Positions 1 through 12,679 of a DNA stretch of 64,000 bases are shown piece by piece (position 1 is the first letter of the stretch; every line of letters starts with the position of its first letter). The stretch is taken from assembly GCA_015680685.1 (NCBI GenBank), contig MNCI01013584.1, forward strand, positions 518,816-582,815, given 5' to 3'. Below the pieces are notes generated by a model. The model searched no databases and was not told the DNA's origin. It saw nothing but the letters and a program-made list of their open reading frames with translations. The translations under genes were made by a program, and so were the position numbers. The stretch is from Gnetum montanum (taxonomy: Eukaryota > Streptophyta > Gnetopsida > Gnetales > Gnetaceae).

Positions 1-235
1 GGCCATTGCTAGTTTAAGGCCATTTCATGTCATTGCTTATTTAAGGCCATTTCAAGCCATCACTAGTTTAAGGTCATTTCAAGCCATCATGTGGAAGGGA
101 TTTGGTTGCCATTTTTAGGCCTTAGTGGGTCATGTGGTAGTTTAAAGCTTTTCTGGGCCATACCATACAAGGAAGAAAGTTGCCAATTTTAGGCCTTAGT
201 GGGCCAAGTGAGAGTTTAAGGCCTTTTCGAACCTT
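1..235. repeat. AGTTTAAGGCC minisatellite at the window edge
   Basis: Six to seven units of about 30-40 bp read CTAGTTTAAGGCCATTTC with GGGCCAT variants. They match the array at 32380-33220 in sequence and in position relative to protease. Confidence 0.82.
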
Positions 236-539
236 TTTTTTCTCTTCCTTTGCAAAATAAATAACATAACTAATGTAGAATGTAAACAATAATGCAATCA
301 TAACTGTATAGGCAAAGGACATAGAGCAAGTGAAACATGAAGGTGAACTAATGACGTGTCGTAGTCATGTAAGTGCTTTCTAACCCAATGTGGGTTAGGA
401 GGTGTGTAAGGCCTAGGAGGCATAAGACGGTATTCCCCTAGATCTTTTTCTATTGCAGAGAAGTGCAATTCTACCCAAAGAGCTCCCTTAGGAAGGTTGC
501 TTGCCTCGCTTGGTTATTTAAAATTAGTTTAACTACATT

Positions 540-1080
540 GACTTTAATTTCGAACAGGTGGTGCATCTTCAGAGAATTCTACCTCTAACCCTTATTTTGT
601 ATCTACATTGTTGATGGTTAGAGGGGCTACATTGTCACCATAGATCACTACCTTTCCACCCTCATAGGGAAAGTGAATCTCTTGGTGAATAGATGAAGAA
701 ATTGCCAATAGCTAGGCTAGCCAAGACCTCCCTAGGATTAGGTTGAATCTAGACATTTCTTCAACTATAATGAATTTAGCATTAGTGGGGAATTGCTCCC
801 CTACGATGAAACCTATTGTAACTATTCCTTTTACAACAACATGTGTCCCATTGAAGTATTTCAAGCATGTTGTTTTCTTTGTCTTGATCTAATCAACCAG
901 CCCAAGCTTGTCAACAACAGGAAATGGAATGACATTGGTTGCGACCCCATCATTAACATGCACCCTACAAATTTTATACTAGCCTACATGAATTGCTATA
1001 AACATGTGTGTAGTGGTTACCTAACCCTTTTTAGGATTATCCTTAACTGCCTCATCATGAAATGTCAAGGGTGTTGACCT
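540..1080 (-). pseudogene. Tat-like aspartic protease remnant (left-edge element)
   Basis: A minus-strand frame near 580-750 reads FNLILGRSWLA, then SSSIHQEIHFPYEGGKVVIY. This corresponds to the LLGRPW and SSLHQ....Y....V blocks of Tat-lineage proteases. Stops interrupt it. Confidence 0.75.
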
Positions 1081-2110
1081 TGACTATTGGGTTTCGGGTG
1101 GGAGCATTATGGTGTGAATGGCCTTTTTGTTTACTGGAATATCTTCCTTAAGAAGTATAGACACCAGCATGCAGACCAATGCCTTGCGATGAGTAGAAGA
1201 GATCATAATCAAGATGTATAGGCTCAAAGTTGTGTTTTTTTTAGAGCCTATTTAACTTGTGCTAGCATGTCTAAGAAATATTTTCAATCATCTATTGTTT
1301 TGATGGCTTTTACCTCCTCCATGCATCTTATGAGATGAATCCCCTAGGGAGGAGATTTGACTTTTTGTTGTGTAGTAGTCTTTCAAGCCTTAGTCCTTAT
1401 CTATTGGCTATTTGCATTTGTGTTGGTAACCTGAGATAATGAGGCCATGGGGACAATTGACAAAGGGATGGGCTTAGGAGGACCTAGCTCCATGCATTTC
1501 CTAGTCATTTTGTTAATGAGATGCTCATAACATCTCTTAGTGTATGGTTTTGGGAAGGTAAGTTGTGATGCAGTTCACACCACCAGACCACAAGTAGGTG
1601 GGGGATCCTTGCATCTTGCCACCCTAATGAGAAAAGGTATTTGGGTTACCATCACCACAATGTGCTGCAAGACCCTAACCACAAAGTGTGTCATGGGTGC
1701 CTAAGGTGGTGCTTTGATGACAAAAGGGGACTATGGTCTAGTCGATGTTGAGGCCCTAGCATCACTAGAGGCACACAAACCATAAATGGTTCATGTGCCA
1801 GTTCTACATTGTCATAAATGCTAATGGCATTGATAATGTAAGCTGCACCACGAGAGTTGAGTGGATCCTTGTAGACATTCATGGATTAGTTTTCTTGCCA
1901 TACAAGAATACTTTCATCAAGGACCAATTTTCCTTGATCAATCATGCATTGAACATCATCTTTTAATGCCACGTAATAGTCTGTGTCATGGCCATGTAGT
2001 TGGTTGTAGTTGCAGAATCAGTCCAATCTAAAATTTTTAGGGATTGGGGGCTCATTTGGCATAGCCATAGAAGGGTTTATAAGGACTTCATAGTACCTCT
2101 CATGGTGTCT

Positions 2111-3100
2111 TCATGTGTCCTCAGATATTTGTTTGTGTTGAATGTACCCAGCACTAACTAAATATTCTAAAAGCTTTGATAGCTTGATGGGAAAGGGGGT
2201 GTACTTTGAGCAATCCTTCCACTCAAAGTTTATCCTTTGGGGAGCTTGCCCTGTGACCACCAATGATGCATGTTGGTTGTTTTCCATAGTGTTAGTACCC
2301 AATGCCTTATTTTTGTTGGCTAGGGCTATAGGTGCCTTGGCTACTGGCTTAGTGTTATTAGGTTTCGTTTCAATGGTCATAGTTGCAATAGTTGTTGTGG
2401 CCTTCCCCTTTTGTTTGTCCTTTCTCACATGTGTTTTTTGTATGCCACATAGGTTAGGTGCTTACTGGCTTCTGCCATGTCTTGTATGCTCTTCATTTGA
2501 GCAAAATCTTGGCTGAGAGAACATAGGGCTAAGTAGTACATCTTTGACTTGATAAATTCATTTACTACATCCTTAAGGATAGCTAAAAGGTGAGTTTCCA
2601 CTATCGACTCACGAATTTCATTGAGGGAAGGGCTCCAATGTTGTATGAATTTTTGTACCAGCTCTAGTACCCCTTGCTTGATGTTCATTAGTTGGTCTAG
2701 CGTGGCCTTGGGCTTCAAGTTGTACTTGAAGTATGTCATAAATTGGCTAAGAAACTCCTCTAAAGTTGAAATGGAAGCTCTAGGGAGCGCATGGTACCAA
2801 TTGAGAGTTTTGCTAGTTAGGGACATGACAAAGATGCAAATGATTACATGTGCCACACTTGCAAAAGTAGGTATTTGGAATAGAAAGTTACCAGGTGGGC
2901 ATTGGGATCCCCCTGACCATTCTATTTCATGAACTAGGGAAGTTGGACCCTAGGAGGTAGAGTTAGTGGCAGTACCACAAGACTGATGGGGTCATCTTGA
3001 TAGAATTCCATCACATGGACCATTTCTATGTTAGCTACTTTAAGCCACATAATCTCCTCCATGAGAGTTTGGATGAGTTGAAATTTTTGGTCCAAACTTG
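2111..3100 (-). pseudogene. Tat-like gag remnant (left-edge element)
   Basis: A 143-codon frame at 2425-2856 reads FVMSLTSKTLNWYHALPRAS, LEEFLSQFMTYFKYNLKPKA and LMNIKQGVLELVQKFIQHW. This is the retrotransposon gag capsid domain (WY..LP, F...Y, L...KQ..E....F..RW). It is followed at 2111-2428 by CSKYTPFPIKLSKLLEYL, the post-capsid block seen in Tat-lineage polyproteins. Confidence 0.85.
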
Positions 3101-4514
3101 GAGATTCCATAGAGGGTTACACTGGTTGTGCTAGTGGTGGTGCCATCAAAGTGGCCCATAGCCCTGTTGTGAGCTATGCCACCACATGTGACACTTGTTA
3201 AGCTTGTGGTTGCATGTATTGTTGCATGTGTGATAGCTATGCCATAGGCATAGAGGTCATGGCCCACCACATGGTTAGGGCTTGGGTAGTTTTTGCAGGT
3301 GCTACTAACATGGATAGGATGAAGGGCACATGACCTATCTACAACTATGATATGGGCATCATGTGCACATATGGCAGTGTTGGCATCACGAATGCTAGTA
3401 GGGAAGGCTACATGGACTATGAGGAAATAACAAAGGGAAGAGTGGTAGAAGGTCCAACACTTTGTTTTACATGCAAGACTTGGTGGCTAGCTATCATAGG
3501 CATGGACTTAGGTTCTGGAAGTGTCACCACTACCTCAAAGAAGATAGATGACTGTGACTGGTGTGGAACATAAGTGAAGGTGGGCTATTGGATAGAGGCA
3601 TAAAATGAGACACTGCTATCTAAATGGGACTCAAGCTCCTCCTACCCATCCTACAGGGGCTCGCCATATTTTGATGTCACATCTTGTTCTTTTAGCCCAC
3701 TTACCCTAATGAGTTGGTCTAGGAGCCACCTAAAGGTGTTGGCAAGTAGGATGATCATGTCAGGGATAGGAAGGATTGCTTCCCATTTTGGTGAATGAAT
3801 TCAAAGTTTCATTTTGCTTCTATTTCTTGGCAGTCTAAGGACACACCTGCCTGAAGCTTTGCACAAAGAAAGTTATACCTTTCATCATCCAACACCCTAT
3901 ATTAAGGTGATAGGTTATGTAGTCTAAGAGACTACCATTGTGGTCATACTAGACTAGGGGGTTGCTCATTGTCTACTCCTTGTTGAGAAGGATGAGCTAC
4001 CTCCATGCTTAGGGTATGGTAAAAGTGTTCATAGGATTCATGTTTCTACATAGAAAAATGTGAGAAAAGAAAGGTGCTAACAAAAATTGTTCAAGTGTAG
4101 AAAACACTGGAAAAATGGCTAAGTATGCAAACTATGAAAACAAGCTAAAATTGATCAACTCTATAAATGCTATCAAAACATGCCTAACTCTAGCATTATG
4201 CATATTACGCTCTAAGGGATTATTATGCTCTAAAGGGTTGTTATGCTCTCTAGAGCACTCAAAGCTTGACACGATGGACACATCTGGGATTTTCATCCTA
4301 TGGGGTTCTAGTGGAACTGACAACTAGGACTGATCTATACCAATTGAAACATAGATAACTCCTACACTAGCCTATGATCTAGATACTACCATGGTAGGTC
4401 CACATGGGTGTTACATCTACACTAGCTTACCACTAGTGATGGAGGTGCAAAAAGCACATGGAACTATCCTTGAACATAGAAGGAATGGGAGGCCCTCCTT
4501 CTAGCACCAAAAAC
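3101..4514 (-). other. Leader and gag N-terminal region, left-edge element
   Basis: It lies between the 5' LTR and the gag capsid core. Broken minus-strand frames may encode the gag N-terminus (for example 3040-3270), but no domain is recognised. Near 4080-4130 one or two units of the A-rich leader repeat are present. A small direct repeat of TTATGCTCTAAGGG-type text lies near 4200-4245. Confidence 0.55.
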
Positions 4515-6402
4515 TATGACGTCTAAAAATGTCAGTGGCTAAAACACTAAGAGGTTAATGGGCATATATCCTAACCCCAAATCTATGTGAGGGCTATGCT
4601 GGAAAATGGAAGTGATGTGCCCTAAATGGTTTGGTCAATCAGACAGGGACTTATGTGGTGTTAAAATGACTATTTGTAAGAGGGGTTTGTAGAGTGTTAT
4701 GTGCAGACATTAGGATAGCAAGCAAGAGCAGCAAAGAGTCCTAGCCTAAAAAAAATGATGTGAGCATGCAAATATGTATTGAACAACAAGTAAATGCAAG
4801 AGTTATGCTTAATATCAAAGAAAAATACTTAGAAAAGAAATGAAATAAAGCTTGAGAACAAAGAAATGCACTGCCCCAAAACTAGGGAGTGTAACTTTTG
4901 CTAGACAAGAGGTGAGAATTGTACACAACATCAAGTAGGCACAATGGTAGTGTAGCAGTGTGGTTATAGTCTCTAGAATGTCCAACACACAAAGCTAGAG
5001 TTTCAATAGAGGTTGAACCTATTGGGTTGGTTGTTGCTGTGTTCTGTGGGTACAATGGTGGACTATGTTCTAGGAGGTGCCAAGGTGTAAAGCTCAGGTG
5101 CTCAGCTGTAAGAGTGTCCATGATGCCTAGATAGCTAAAATTCCCAATGCTCTTTTGATTTTCCAACTCCTAGAATGATGAATGTTAGGTTATTTATAGG
5201 ACTAGGTTTATCATGAAACATGGATCGGGCACCACATGGCATGGGTGGCTACACTGACATGTTATGCTCTCATGAGAGTAGCAAAAGTGTTACAGTCTAA
5301 AGGACAGCAACAGGTACCTAGAGACTACTGAACTATGACCACACTACCTAGCTACATGTGCCAAAGTTTGAAAGACCACAATGTACCTACCAACAGTGAA
5401 AAAATAGTATAACTTGGAGGCTATGCTTTAGGAGTACATCTTCCCCCTCTTTTGAGTAGGATCAAGCATAGGGACAATTTTGATGGCTAATGAGGATGCA
5501 AAAGAAATGCAACCTACTAATCTTGGTTGCTGGAGGGATGTTGGAGTTGAGACGAAGGCCGATGTCAAGTTCTAGAGGCTTTAGAAGACTATTGGAGGCT
5601 TTTCTCAAGTGTCAAGCTAGCTATGATCTAGAGAATAATACAATACTTAGTAAAAATCTACAAATTTTTTATGTCTCAAACTAGTCATAGTGGCTACACT
5701 AGATAGTGTAGTAGAGCATAGCAAGGACACTTAACCAAATTTTGATGAAATCTATAGTCTTCCTTCATGGCACACTGGCTACACTCTGGGTGTAGTAGGA
5801 GAAGTAGCCTTGGAAGTTAGGAAATGTGTCAAATATGTCTTCAATGTCAAGCTAGCTTGACAAATCCTTGTCCAATACTTAGACAAAATTGACCACTAGA
5901 ACCTAAGTCACGTTGGCTACATTGTGGAGTGTAGCAAAGCATAACGACCTAAAAGATAGAAAATTTTCCAAACTATTTTATCTATCCTGAGTGATTTTGA
6001 CAACCTTTAGTCTAGAACTTGGGTGAGCTAGCTACTAGGACATGTGTCAAGCTAGGTACACTAGGAAGCATAGCAAGTGTAATAGCCTAGGAGATAGAAA
6101 ATTTGCCAAACTATTTCGTCCATCCCAAGCAACCCTTAACCACTTCTGGTTTGACACTTGGGAAAATTGGCCATGGAAGTATGTGCTACAATAGCGATGC
6201 TGGGGAGCATAGAAGGACTCTTCAAAAACTTTTCATGAGATTACTACTAACACTTAGAAAAATCTTGTAAAACAAGCCTCAATGTATGCTACATTGGCTA
6301 CACTGGAGAGCATAACAATAGACTTAGAAACACTTTTCCAAGTTTTGACACTTGGGAAAATTTATCGTTGAATTGCAAAAATCTAAAATTGGTGGTGTTT
6401 CA
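4515..6402 (-). repeat. 5' LTR of the left-edge Tat-like element
   Basis: On plus it starts TATGACGTC and ends GGTGGTGTTTCA, homologous to 37244-38586 in the same orientation. It is 1888 bp long. The flanking candidate primer site on the minus strand is TTTTTGGTGCTAGAAGGAG at about 4497-4513. Confidence 0.8.
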
Positions 6403-8376
6403 ACCTTGGTGCCATGGTCACCATCAACTGTGATGACTCTACATCCTACATCATGATACTCTGTTTGCACTTCATCTCTCCTTTTATCCCTAGCAAATTA
6501 CCTATATCGTTTTGCCCCTAGCATATCCCTATGCATAACATTCTTAAGCATGGCACTGCAACATTCAACCATGTATGGAAGAGAAATGTTTGTGTCAAAA
6601 CTACTATGGTGTTTTGTCATTCTTTGTTGATGTCTCTTGGGTCATTCCTCTAGACATCAACAAAGAGAGGCCAATGAAACATAATCAAATTTGGGCTACT
6701 GTGTCTTGACTACAAATTTGCCTAAGTGTTAGCATGTGGTGACTTTTTGCAAATATTTCTAAGTGCTAGGACTACACTCTCCACTACCCTAGAGCATAGT
6801 CAGCTCGAAAATTGATTTTTTGCAATTTTACCTAAGTGTCATCACAAAGTAAGAAGTTGCAAATTTTTCTAAGTGTTGGGACTACACTCTCCACTATCCT
6901 AGAGCGTAGTCAGCTCAATAGTAAGTGTAGTCAACACCAAAGGCTAGTTTTGCAAATTTTTCTAAGTGTTAAAGTAGTTGTAGATTTTTCTAAGTGCTGG
7001 GACTACACTCTCCATTGCCCTGAAGCCTAATCAAGCATAGTCAACATGGAAGAACTAGTTTTATAGAAATTTTCTAAGTGTCAAGACTACACTCTCCACT
7101 AGCCTAGAGCGTAGTCAAGTGTAGTCAACTGGAAGCTAGTTTCTACAAGTTTTGAAAAGTTTTGTAACTACACTTAACCATAGTTAGGAGTTTAGTTAGC
7201 CTCCTATGGAGAGTGTAGTCAACACATAACCATTTTCTACAAAATGTTTTCTAAGTTTTGGACTACACTCTCCCCTAGTCCATAGTGTAGTCAACCAAAA
7301 TAGCCTCCAAAGGCCTCCACAACATAGCAAAAGCATTTATCTTAGCTCTAACACACCTCCCACAAGTGTAGTTAGCAAAAATTCATCTTTGTTGTACCAT
7401 TTTTTGGCCCCAAATTGTACGAATGCTTAACTCCACTTAAGATAGTGGACAATGTAGTCTTAGAGCATAGTCTCCAAAGTTGCATTTTTTTAGGTACATT
7501 GTAGCCTTCTTGGCACATGCACATGTAGTTGGTAGTGTAGTCATAGTCTCACAATTTTGCAGAGTCTATTAAATCATAACAAGCATAACACCACTTACCT
7601 CAATACAGAGCATGGTTGGGTGTAGTGTAGTCCCAACCATCCCACTATCATGTGGTAGCTGATTCGCATTTCATGCTAATCCTAGGCCTATAAATACCCT
7701 ATCCATCTACCTTTTAGGGATTGGCAAAAATTTTTAGTTACCAAATTTGAACATTAGCAGATTTTAAGCACATTTGGAATTTTGGTAAGTTGAGGTATTG
7801 GAAAATTTTGGGCTAGCATATGACAAGGTTGCACACCACTGTAGCTCATCATAGGATATTGCAAATCACTTTAGTCCATTGTACACACCAATGGCCAACC
7901 TAGTAGGTGCAAACACCATGGAAGAAAATCAATCTTTATGGCCAAACACCCTTGAGACTATGACTATGTTGTCCACTATGCCTATTGTACACTGCATACC
8001 TTCTCACACCTTCTAAAGTTAACTACACTCAACCCCATTTGGGGTGGTGTTCCATTATCTCTCACTCTCTTTCTATGCATTTTTAGCATTTTTACTTGCA
8101 TTTTATACTATTTTTATTCATGGCTATGCATTGACACCCTCATCTTGCACTAAAAATCTTAACCATGCTCATCCCCGTTAACTTCACTAACACCCTAAAC
8201 ACTGATCAACACTTAGCATCATTTGGCATCACATTTGGTAAGTCTCCATTCAATCAACAAGACCATTCTAGGCACCCCATCTTCACCTCCAGCAAGACCT
8301 CATGCAGATGTGGGGTTAGGACTATACATCCATGGATCCCTTGGTGTTCTAACCACTAACATTTTTGATTGCTACA
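6403..8376 (+). mobile_element. 3' end of a Tat-like element in inverted orientation
   Basis: 6403-6674 is the reverse complement of the 3' internal end of the gag-protease element (31210-31480). It ends in the polypurine tract AAAGAGAGGCCAA, followed by a plus-strand LTR at 6675-8376. Everything upstream of 6403 is missing. It lies directly against the 5' LTR of the oppositely oriented copy at 1-6402. Confidence 0.8.
6675..8376 (+). repeat. 3' LTR of the inverted Tat-like copy
   Basis: It starts TGAAACATA after the purine tract and ends TTGCTACA, homologous to the inner end of the LTR at 37244. It contains many GACTACACTC and GAGTGTAGTC motifs. At 1702 bp it is longer than the 1343 bp LTR because of extra copies of these motif blocks. 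Confidence 0.8.
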
Positions 8377-8389
8377 CCTCTCATCCACA

Positions 8390-10450
8390 TTGGGGCCACC
8401 ATTCTTAGCATGGAAGAAAGGGGGGAGATTTCATAAGGCACTTAGAATCCTTCAAACTATTAAATCTTGACATCCAAAATTGATTGTTGACACCATGGAG
8501 GTTGACATGCATAGTCAATCAGCTGTCGATCTTGCCTAGATCTAACTTTCTTCATTGAGGGGAAACTCTTCCATGCTAAGATTTTCATTAGTGTGGAAAA
8601 ATTGGGGAAGCCTTAAAGCCTCATCACAACCTTCAAAAAGACCAAATCTTGACCTTAGGCATTGATGGTCAATGCTAGCAACCCTGTGAGCACTCATGTA
8701 TAGTCCAAAAATGACTAGAAGTAACCAAAAAAAAATTTCCCTAATTTTCCATGCTAAGCATGGAAGCCCCAGTGTGGAAAAAAGGGGAAGCCCAAAATTT
8801 TCCTAGAAACCCTTAAAACAACAAAATTTTGACATCAAGTAGTAGCAGTTAACACTAGCAACCTTAGAAGCCTGCATGCATGACCAAAAGTGATCAAAAT
8901 TAACCAAAAATATTTTCCTCTAATTTTTCACACTGAGTATGGAATTCCTAGCATGTAAAAAATTATGGAAGCTCAAGAACCACTTATCAATGTTCAAAAA
9001 AGAAAAATTTTGATACCAAGCATTGACCATCATCATTAGCAACCCCAAGGACCTACATACATGATCAAAAATTATCCAAAAGTATGAAAATCAATCTCCC
9101 CCCAATTTTCCACACTAGGCATACTATCCCCTAGTGTGGAAAAATATTGGAAGCTTTAAAACCACTTAGAAAACCTATGAAATGACTAGTTTTGACTCCA
9201 AACCCTAGTCCTCAAACCTAGTAATCCTAAAGATTGACATGCATGATTGATTGAAGTCAAAACTAGGCTAGATTCCTACATTGATGGTGGTATCCCTAGT
9301 GTGGAAACTCAAGGCGAGACTTGTTTAAGGCTTACAAACACCTCAAAATGACATCAAGCAACCTTTCATGCACTCTAGAACCCTAGCAATAATTGTTTGA
9401 GCCTTTAAACTTCACAAAATTGATTGTAGTTGGCCAAAAATCCATTCTCCCTTGTTTTCTAAGCTAAGCTTTCCATCCCTAGCATGAAAAAAAGGGGGAA
9501 GACAAAACAACCACTTAGGAATGCCAAAAACTACTAAATTTTAACATGAATCCATAACCCTTAACCCTAGCAACTTCAGGGGGTAACATGCATAGTTGAT
9601 TGTAACTTGAATAAGTCTAGATCTAGGATTCTTGCTTCTTCCATGTTGGAGTAACTTCCCTAGCATGAAAACAAGGGGGAAAAGCTTCTTTTTAACTTTT
9701 TGAGGTAATATGACACTCCTGGAAGCTAAAGATCCACACTGGAGAAGCCTAGGATTTCATAGCCTCAAAATTTTGCTTGTCTAATCTCATTTCAACCTCT
9801 AAAACCTATTCCCCCATTCTTTCATTTTGGAGTAACTCCCGTAGTGTGGAAATAGGGGGAATACCTTAATTAACCTTAAATAGCCTTTAAACATGTCTAA
9901 AATCAACTAGAAACTTGCATAATCAAAGTCGGTAGCCCTAAGAGACTAGAAACCTAGCCAAATTTCCCCAAAATAACTCTAAATTCATAAAATAAGTATC
10001 CCCCTAATTTTCCACATTGAGGATACTATTCCTAGCATGGAAAAATGATGGGAAGTTATTTCAATACTTATTGAAACTCAAAATAATCTCAAATTGCCTT
10101 AGAATGAAGCTAGAAGATGCACAAGTCCTAAATCTAGATTCTAGCTACCTGTTTGATAATATTTGACCTCATTTTTGCTTTGATTTTGGTCCTCCATGCT
10201 AAACCTTCTCTTTTCCATGTTGGCCAGCATGGACACAAGGGGAAAAGACTTTAAAACCTACTTTTTGTCCTTTACAAACCTCTAGAGTGCTTAATTTTGC
10301 GGGATATGACCCTGCACTACCTTGGGAGGTCCCAAAACCTTAATTTTGGACCTTTGAGCATCCCAAAACCTATTTTCCTTAATCTCCATACTAGAGGTCC
10401 TTGTTTCCATGCTAAGCTCAACATAGAAACCTCAAAACACTTGATTTTTA
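8390..10450. repeat. Diverged tandem array, about 180 bp period, hairpin per monomer
   Basis: A block resembling CTAATTTTCCACACTAGG, a short loop, then CCTAGTGTGGAAAA and GGGGGAAG recurs near 8550, 8733, 8916, 9098, 9270, 9450, 9630, 9810, 9998 and 10190. Spacing is 172-192 bp. The block is self-complementary; the best copy has a 14 bp stem at 9106-9119 and 9130-9143. Between blocks the monomers share AAAACCACTTAGAAA and CATGCATGATTGA-like text. No open frame runs through it. Confidence 0.85.
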
Positions 10451-10489
10451 GGTCTAAAGAGCTCAAAAATAGCCCTAATTGATGCCTAA

Positions 10490-10870
10490 ACTCACCTAAT
10501 AGCCCTATAACCTCAAAACATGGCCTACTAAGGCCTAAAACTAGAAAAAACCTAATCATTTTTTGCCTATATTAACCAAGTTTTATCATATATAACCTAT
10601 GTTGCTTGATTTTTTGCATTATTACATAATTTTTTGGCTTATTTTTGGGCTTATATTACCTTGTTGACCTTGTTAACCTTCTATGGCCTTTATATAGCCT
10701 TATATGTTTATTATTTTTCTAGCCTTTAAATGGTATCGAATAGTGGGGTTTGACCTTCCCTAACCACTGTTTGACACCATATCATCATGGCTTGCTAAGG
10801 CCTTAAACTGGAACCATAGTCCACCAAGACTATAAACTAGCATCGTGGCCTACTAAGGTCAACTGGAAAA
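10490..10870. repeat. AGTTTAAGGCC minisatellite, inverted, upstream of Tat-like pol
   Basis: Several units of about 29-30 bp read CATGGCYTRCTAAGGCCTTAA plus ACTGG variants, the reverse complement of the minisatellite at 1-235 and 32380-33220. Relative to coding direction they precede RT, which places the minisatellite between protease and RT in the parent family. Confidence 0.75.
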
Positions 10871-10899
10871 ATTATGACCTTTATTAATCATTTGTAGCC

Positions 10900-12679
10900 T
10901 TACACCTTATGCTTTCCCTTTTTTGACCTTTATGTGATCTCTTTTTTTCTCTATTACACTTTTCTGAATTGACCTTATCTCATTGATGACCTTGCATGGC
11001 ATTTTAACATTATTTATTCACTTTTACCTAGGTTCCACTTAATATACTATTAGTTGACATGCAAGATTAAAGTATGAGTACCTAGGAGAAAATCAGTTTG
11101 CCTTTGTGTTTACATGGAGCTCACAATGATATTAAATAGTGTATCGAACTTGATTGCCTATATCTTGAGCCTGATAGTCTTGTAGACCACATAGCCTCAA
11201 TAGAGAAACCTCTAGAATTTCCTAAGAACCTCGTCAAAACCCTTGACTTAGAAGTTGGATACATAACAAAAGATCCCCTAGTTGAAGTTCCTATTACAAC
11301 ACACAATGGTGAGGAGAAAACCCTTAAACAAAGTTCCTTACTATAGCCTTCATGTGCCCAAGATATCACCGAAGTATTACAAAATAATATTAAGGCATTT
11401 TCTTGGTCATATGAAGATATGCCAGGCCTAGACCCATGTCTAGTTGAACACAACATCATATTGGATTCTAGCATTAGACTAGTTAAGCAAAAAGTGTACA
11501 AGATTAGATCTAATTTGGCCTTGGTAGTTCATGATGAAATCTCAAAGCTCTACCAAGCAGGTTTCATTAGGGTTGTTGATTATGTAGAATGGGTATCCAA
11601 CATAGTGGTAGTCCCTAAGAAAAATGGGAGTATCCATATTTGCATTGATTTTTGAGACTTGAATAAAGAAACCATCAAGGATGACTTCTCTTTGCCTAGT
11701 ATTGATCAACTTATTGATATTATAGTTGAACATGCCTTGTTGTCCTTTATGGATGGATTCTTGGGATATAACCAAATTAGGATAAACCCTGAGCACTAGC
11801 TTAGCACAACCTTTATAACCCCATGGGGTACATTTTGTTATACCATGATGCCCTTTGGCCTTAAAAATGCTAGAGCAACATACCAGAGAGCCATGACCTA
11901 TATCTTTAGTGATTACATGTTAGGTTTTCTTAATGATTACGTAGATGACATAGCCATGAAGTCTAAGATAGCCAATGACCATGCTAATGACCTAGATCTT
12001 GTGCTTAAATGATGCCTCAAATATAAGCTTAGGCTCAATCCTAAGAAGTGTGTCTTTGGTGTCATGATTTGTAAGATTCTTGGCTTTGTAGTCTTTAAAG
12101 TAGGAATACACATAGATCTTGATAAGGTTAATGCCATATACAAATTAGTAGCATCTACCAACCTTAGGGAGCTTCAAGGATTACAAGGTAGACTACAATT
12201 TATTCATAGGTTTATTACTAAACTTATGGATAAGTTGCAACCCATGTAACACTTGCTCAAGAAAGGAGTTCACTATGAGTGGATTTTTCAATGCTAAGAG
12301 GCCTTTGGAAACCTTAGGCAAGAGTTGACACAACTATCGATAGTCTATCCTCCACAAGAGGGTAAACTATTTTATATTTATCTCATAATCTCTAGGACAT
12401 CCATTGCCTCTCTACTCTATGAGAAACATGATGATGGAGTAGAAATGCATGTATACTACCTTAGCCATGCATTAGTAGCCTACAGACCTGATACACTGAA
12501 AAGGAGAAGTAATATCTAGAACTAGCCTTCTCTTTCAATAAATAGAGGCACTACCTCTTCAAAAACAAGTCAACATAATTTGCAAGGATATCATACTCAA
12601 AGCCATAATGACCAACATCTATGAAAGTAGTCATATAGCCTGATGAAAAGCCAAAACTATAGAGTTTAACTTTCATTAC
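10900..12679 (+). pseudogene. Tat-like pol, left part: reverse transcriptase and RNase H start
   Basis: The plus strand reads AFSWSYEDMPGLDPCLVEH, VVVPKKNGSIHICIDF, FMDGFLGYNQIRI, TPWGTFCYTMMPFGLKNA and LNDYVDDIAMKS, in RT order. The catalytic YVDD lies near 11938-11950, and the connection block LRELQGLQGRLQFIHRFI near 12155-12210. FSWSYEDMPG is typical of the Tat lineage. Several in-frame stops occur. The frame is cut at 12679 by the Athila-like insertion and resumes at 22771. Confidence 0.87.

Larger units (their letters stand above)
1..6402 (-). mobile_element. Tat-like gypsy element, 5' part, cut by the window edge
   Basis: On the minus strand it holds the 5' LTR (4515-6402), a leader, gag (about 2110-3100), protease (about 540-1080) and the AGTTTAAGGCC minisatellite (1-235). 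It is collinear with the gag-protease element at 29817-38586. Whether it also lacks RT and integrase cannot be seen, because the window ends at the minisatellite. Frames are broken throughout. Confidence 0.82.

Noticed and set aside
793-1077. A 94-codon plus-strand Cys-rich open frame
   Set aside because: It lies antisense to the Tat-like protease remnant and matches no small Cys-rich peptide pattern; there is no signal peptide.
8390-10450. The 180 bp array considered as a CRISPR-like repeat
   Set aside because: The period is far too long, the units are diverged along their length, and the surrounding DNA is a plant nuclear genome.
11121-11501. A 126-codon minus-strand open frame
   Set aside because: It is the antisense shadow of the Tat-like reverse transcriptase (FSWSYEDMPG on plus), with no homology of its own.
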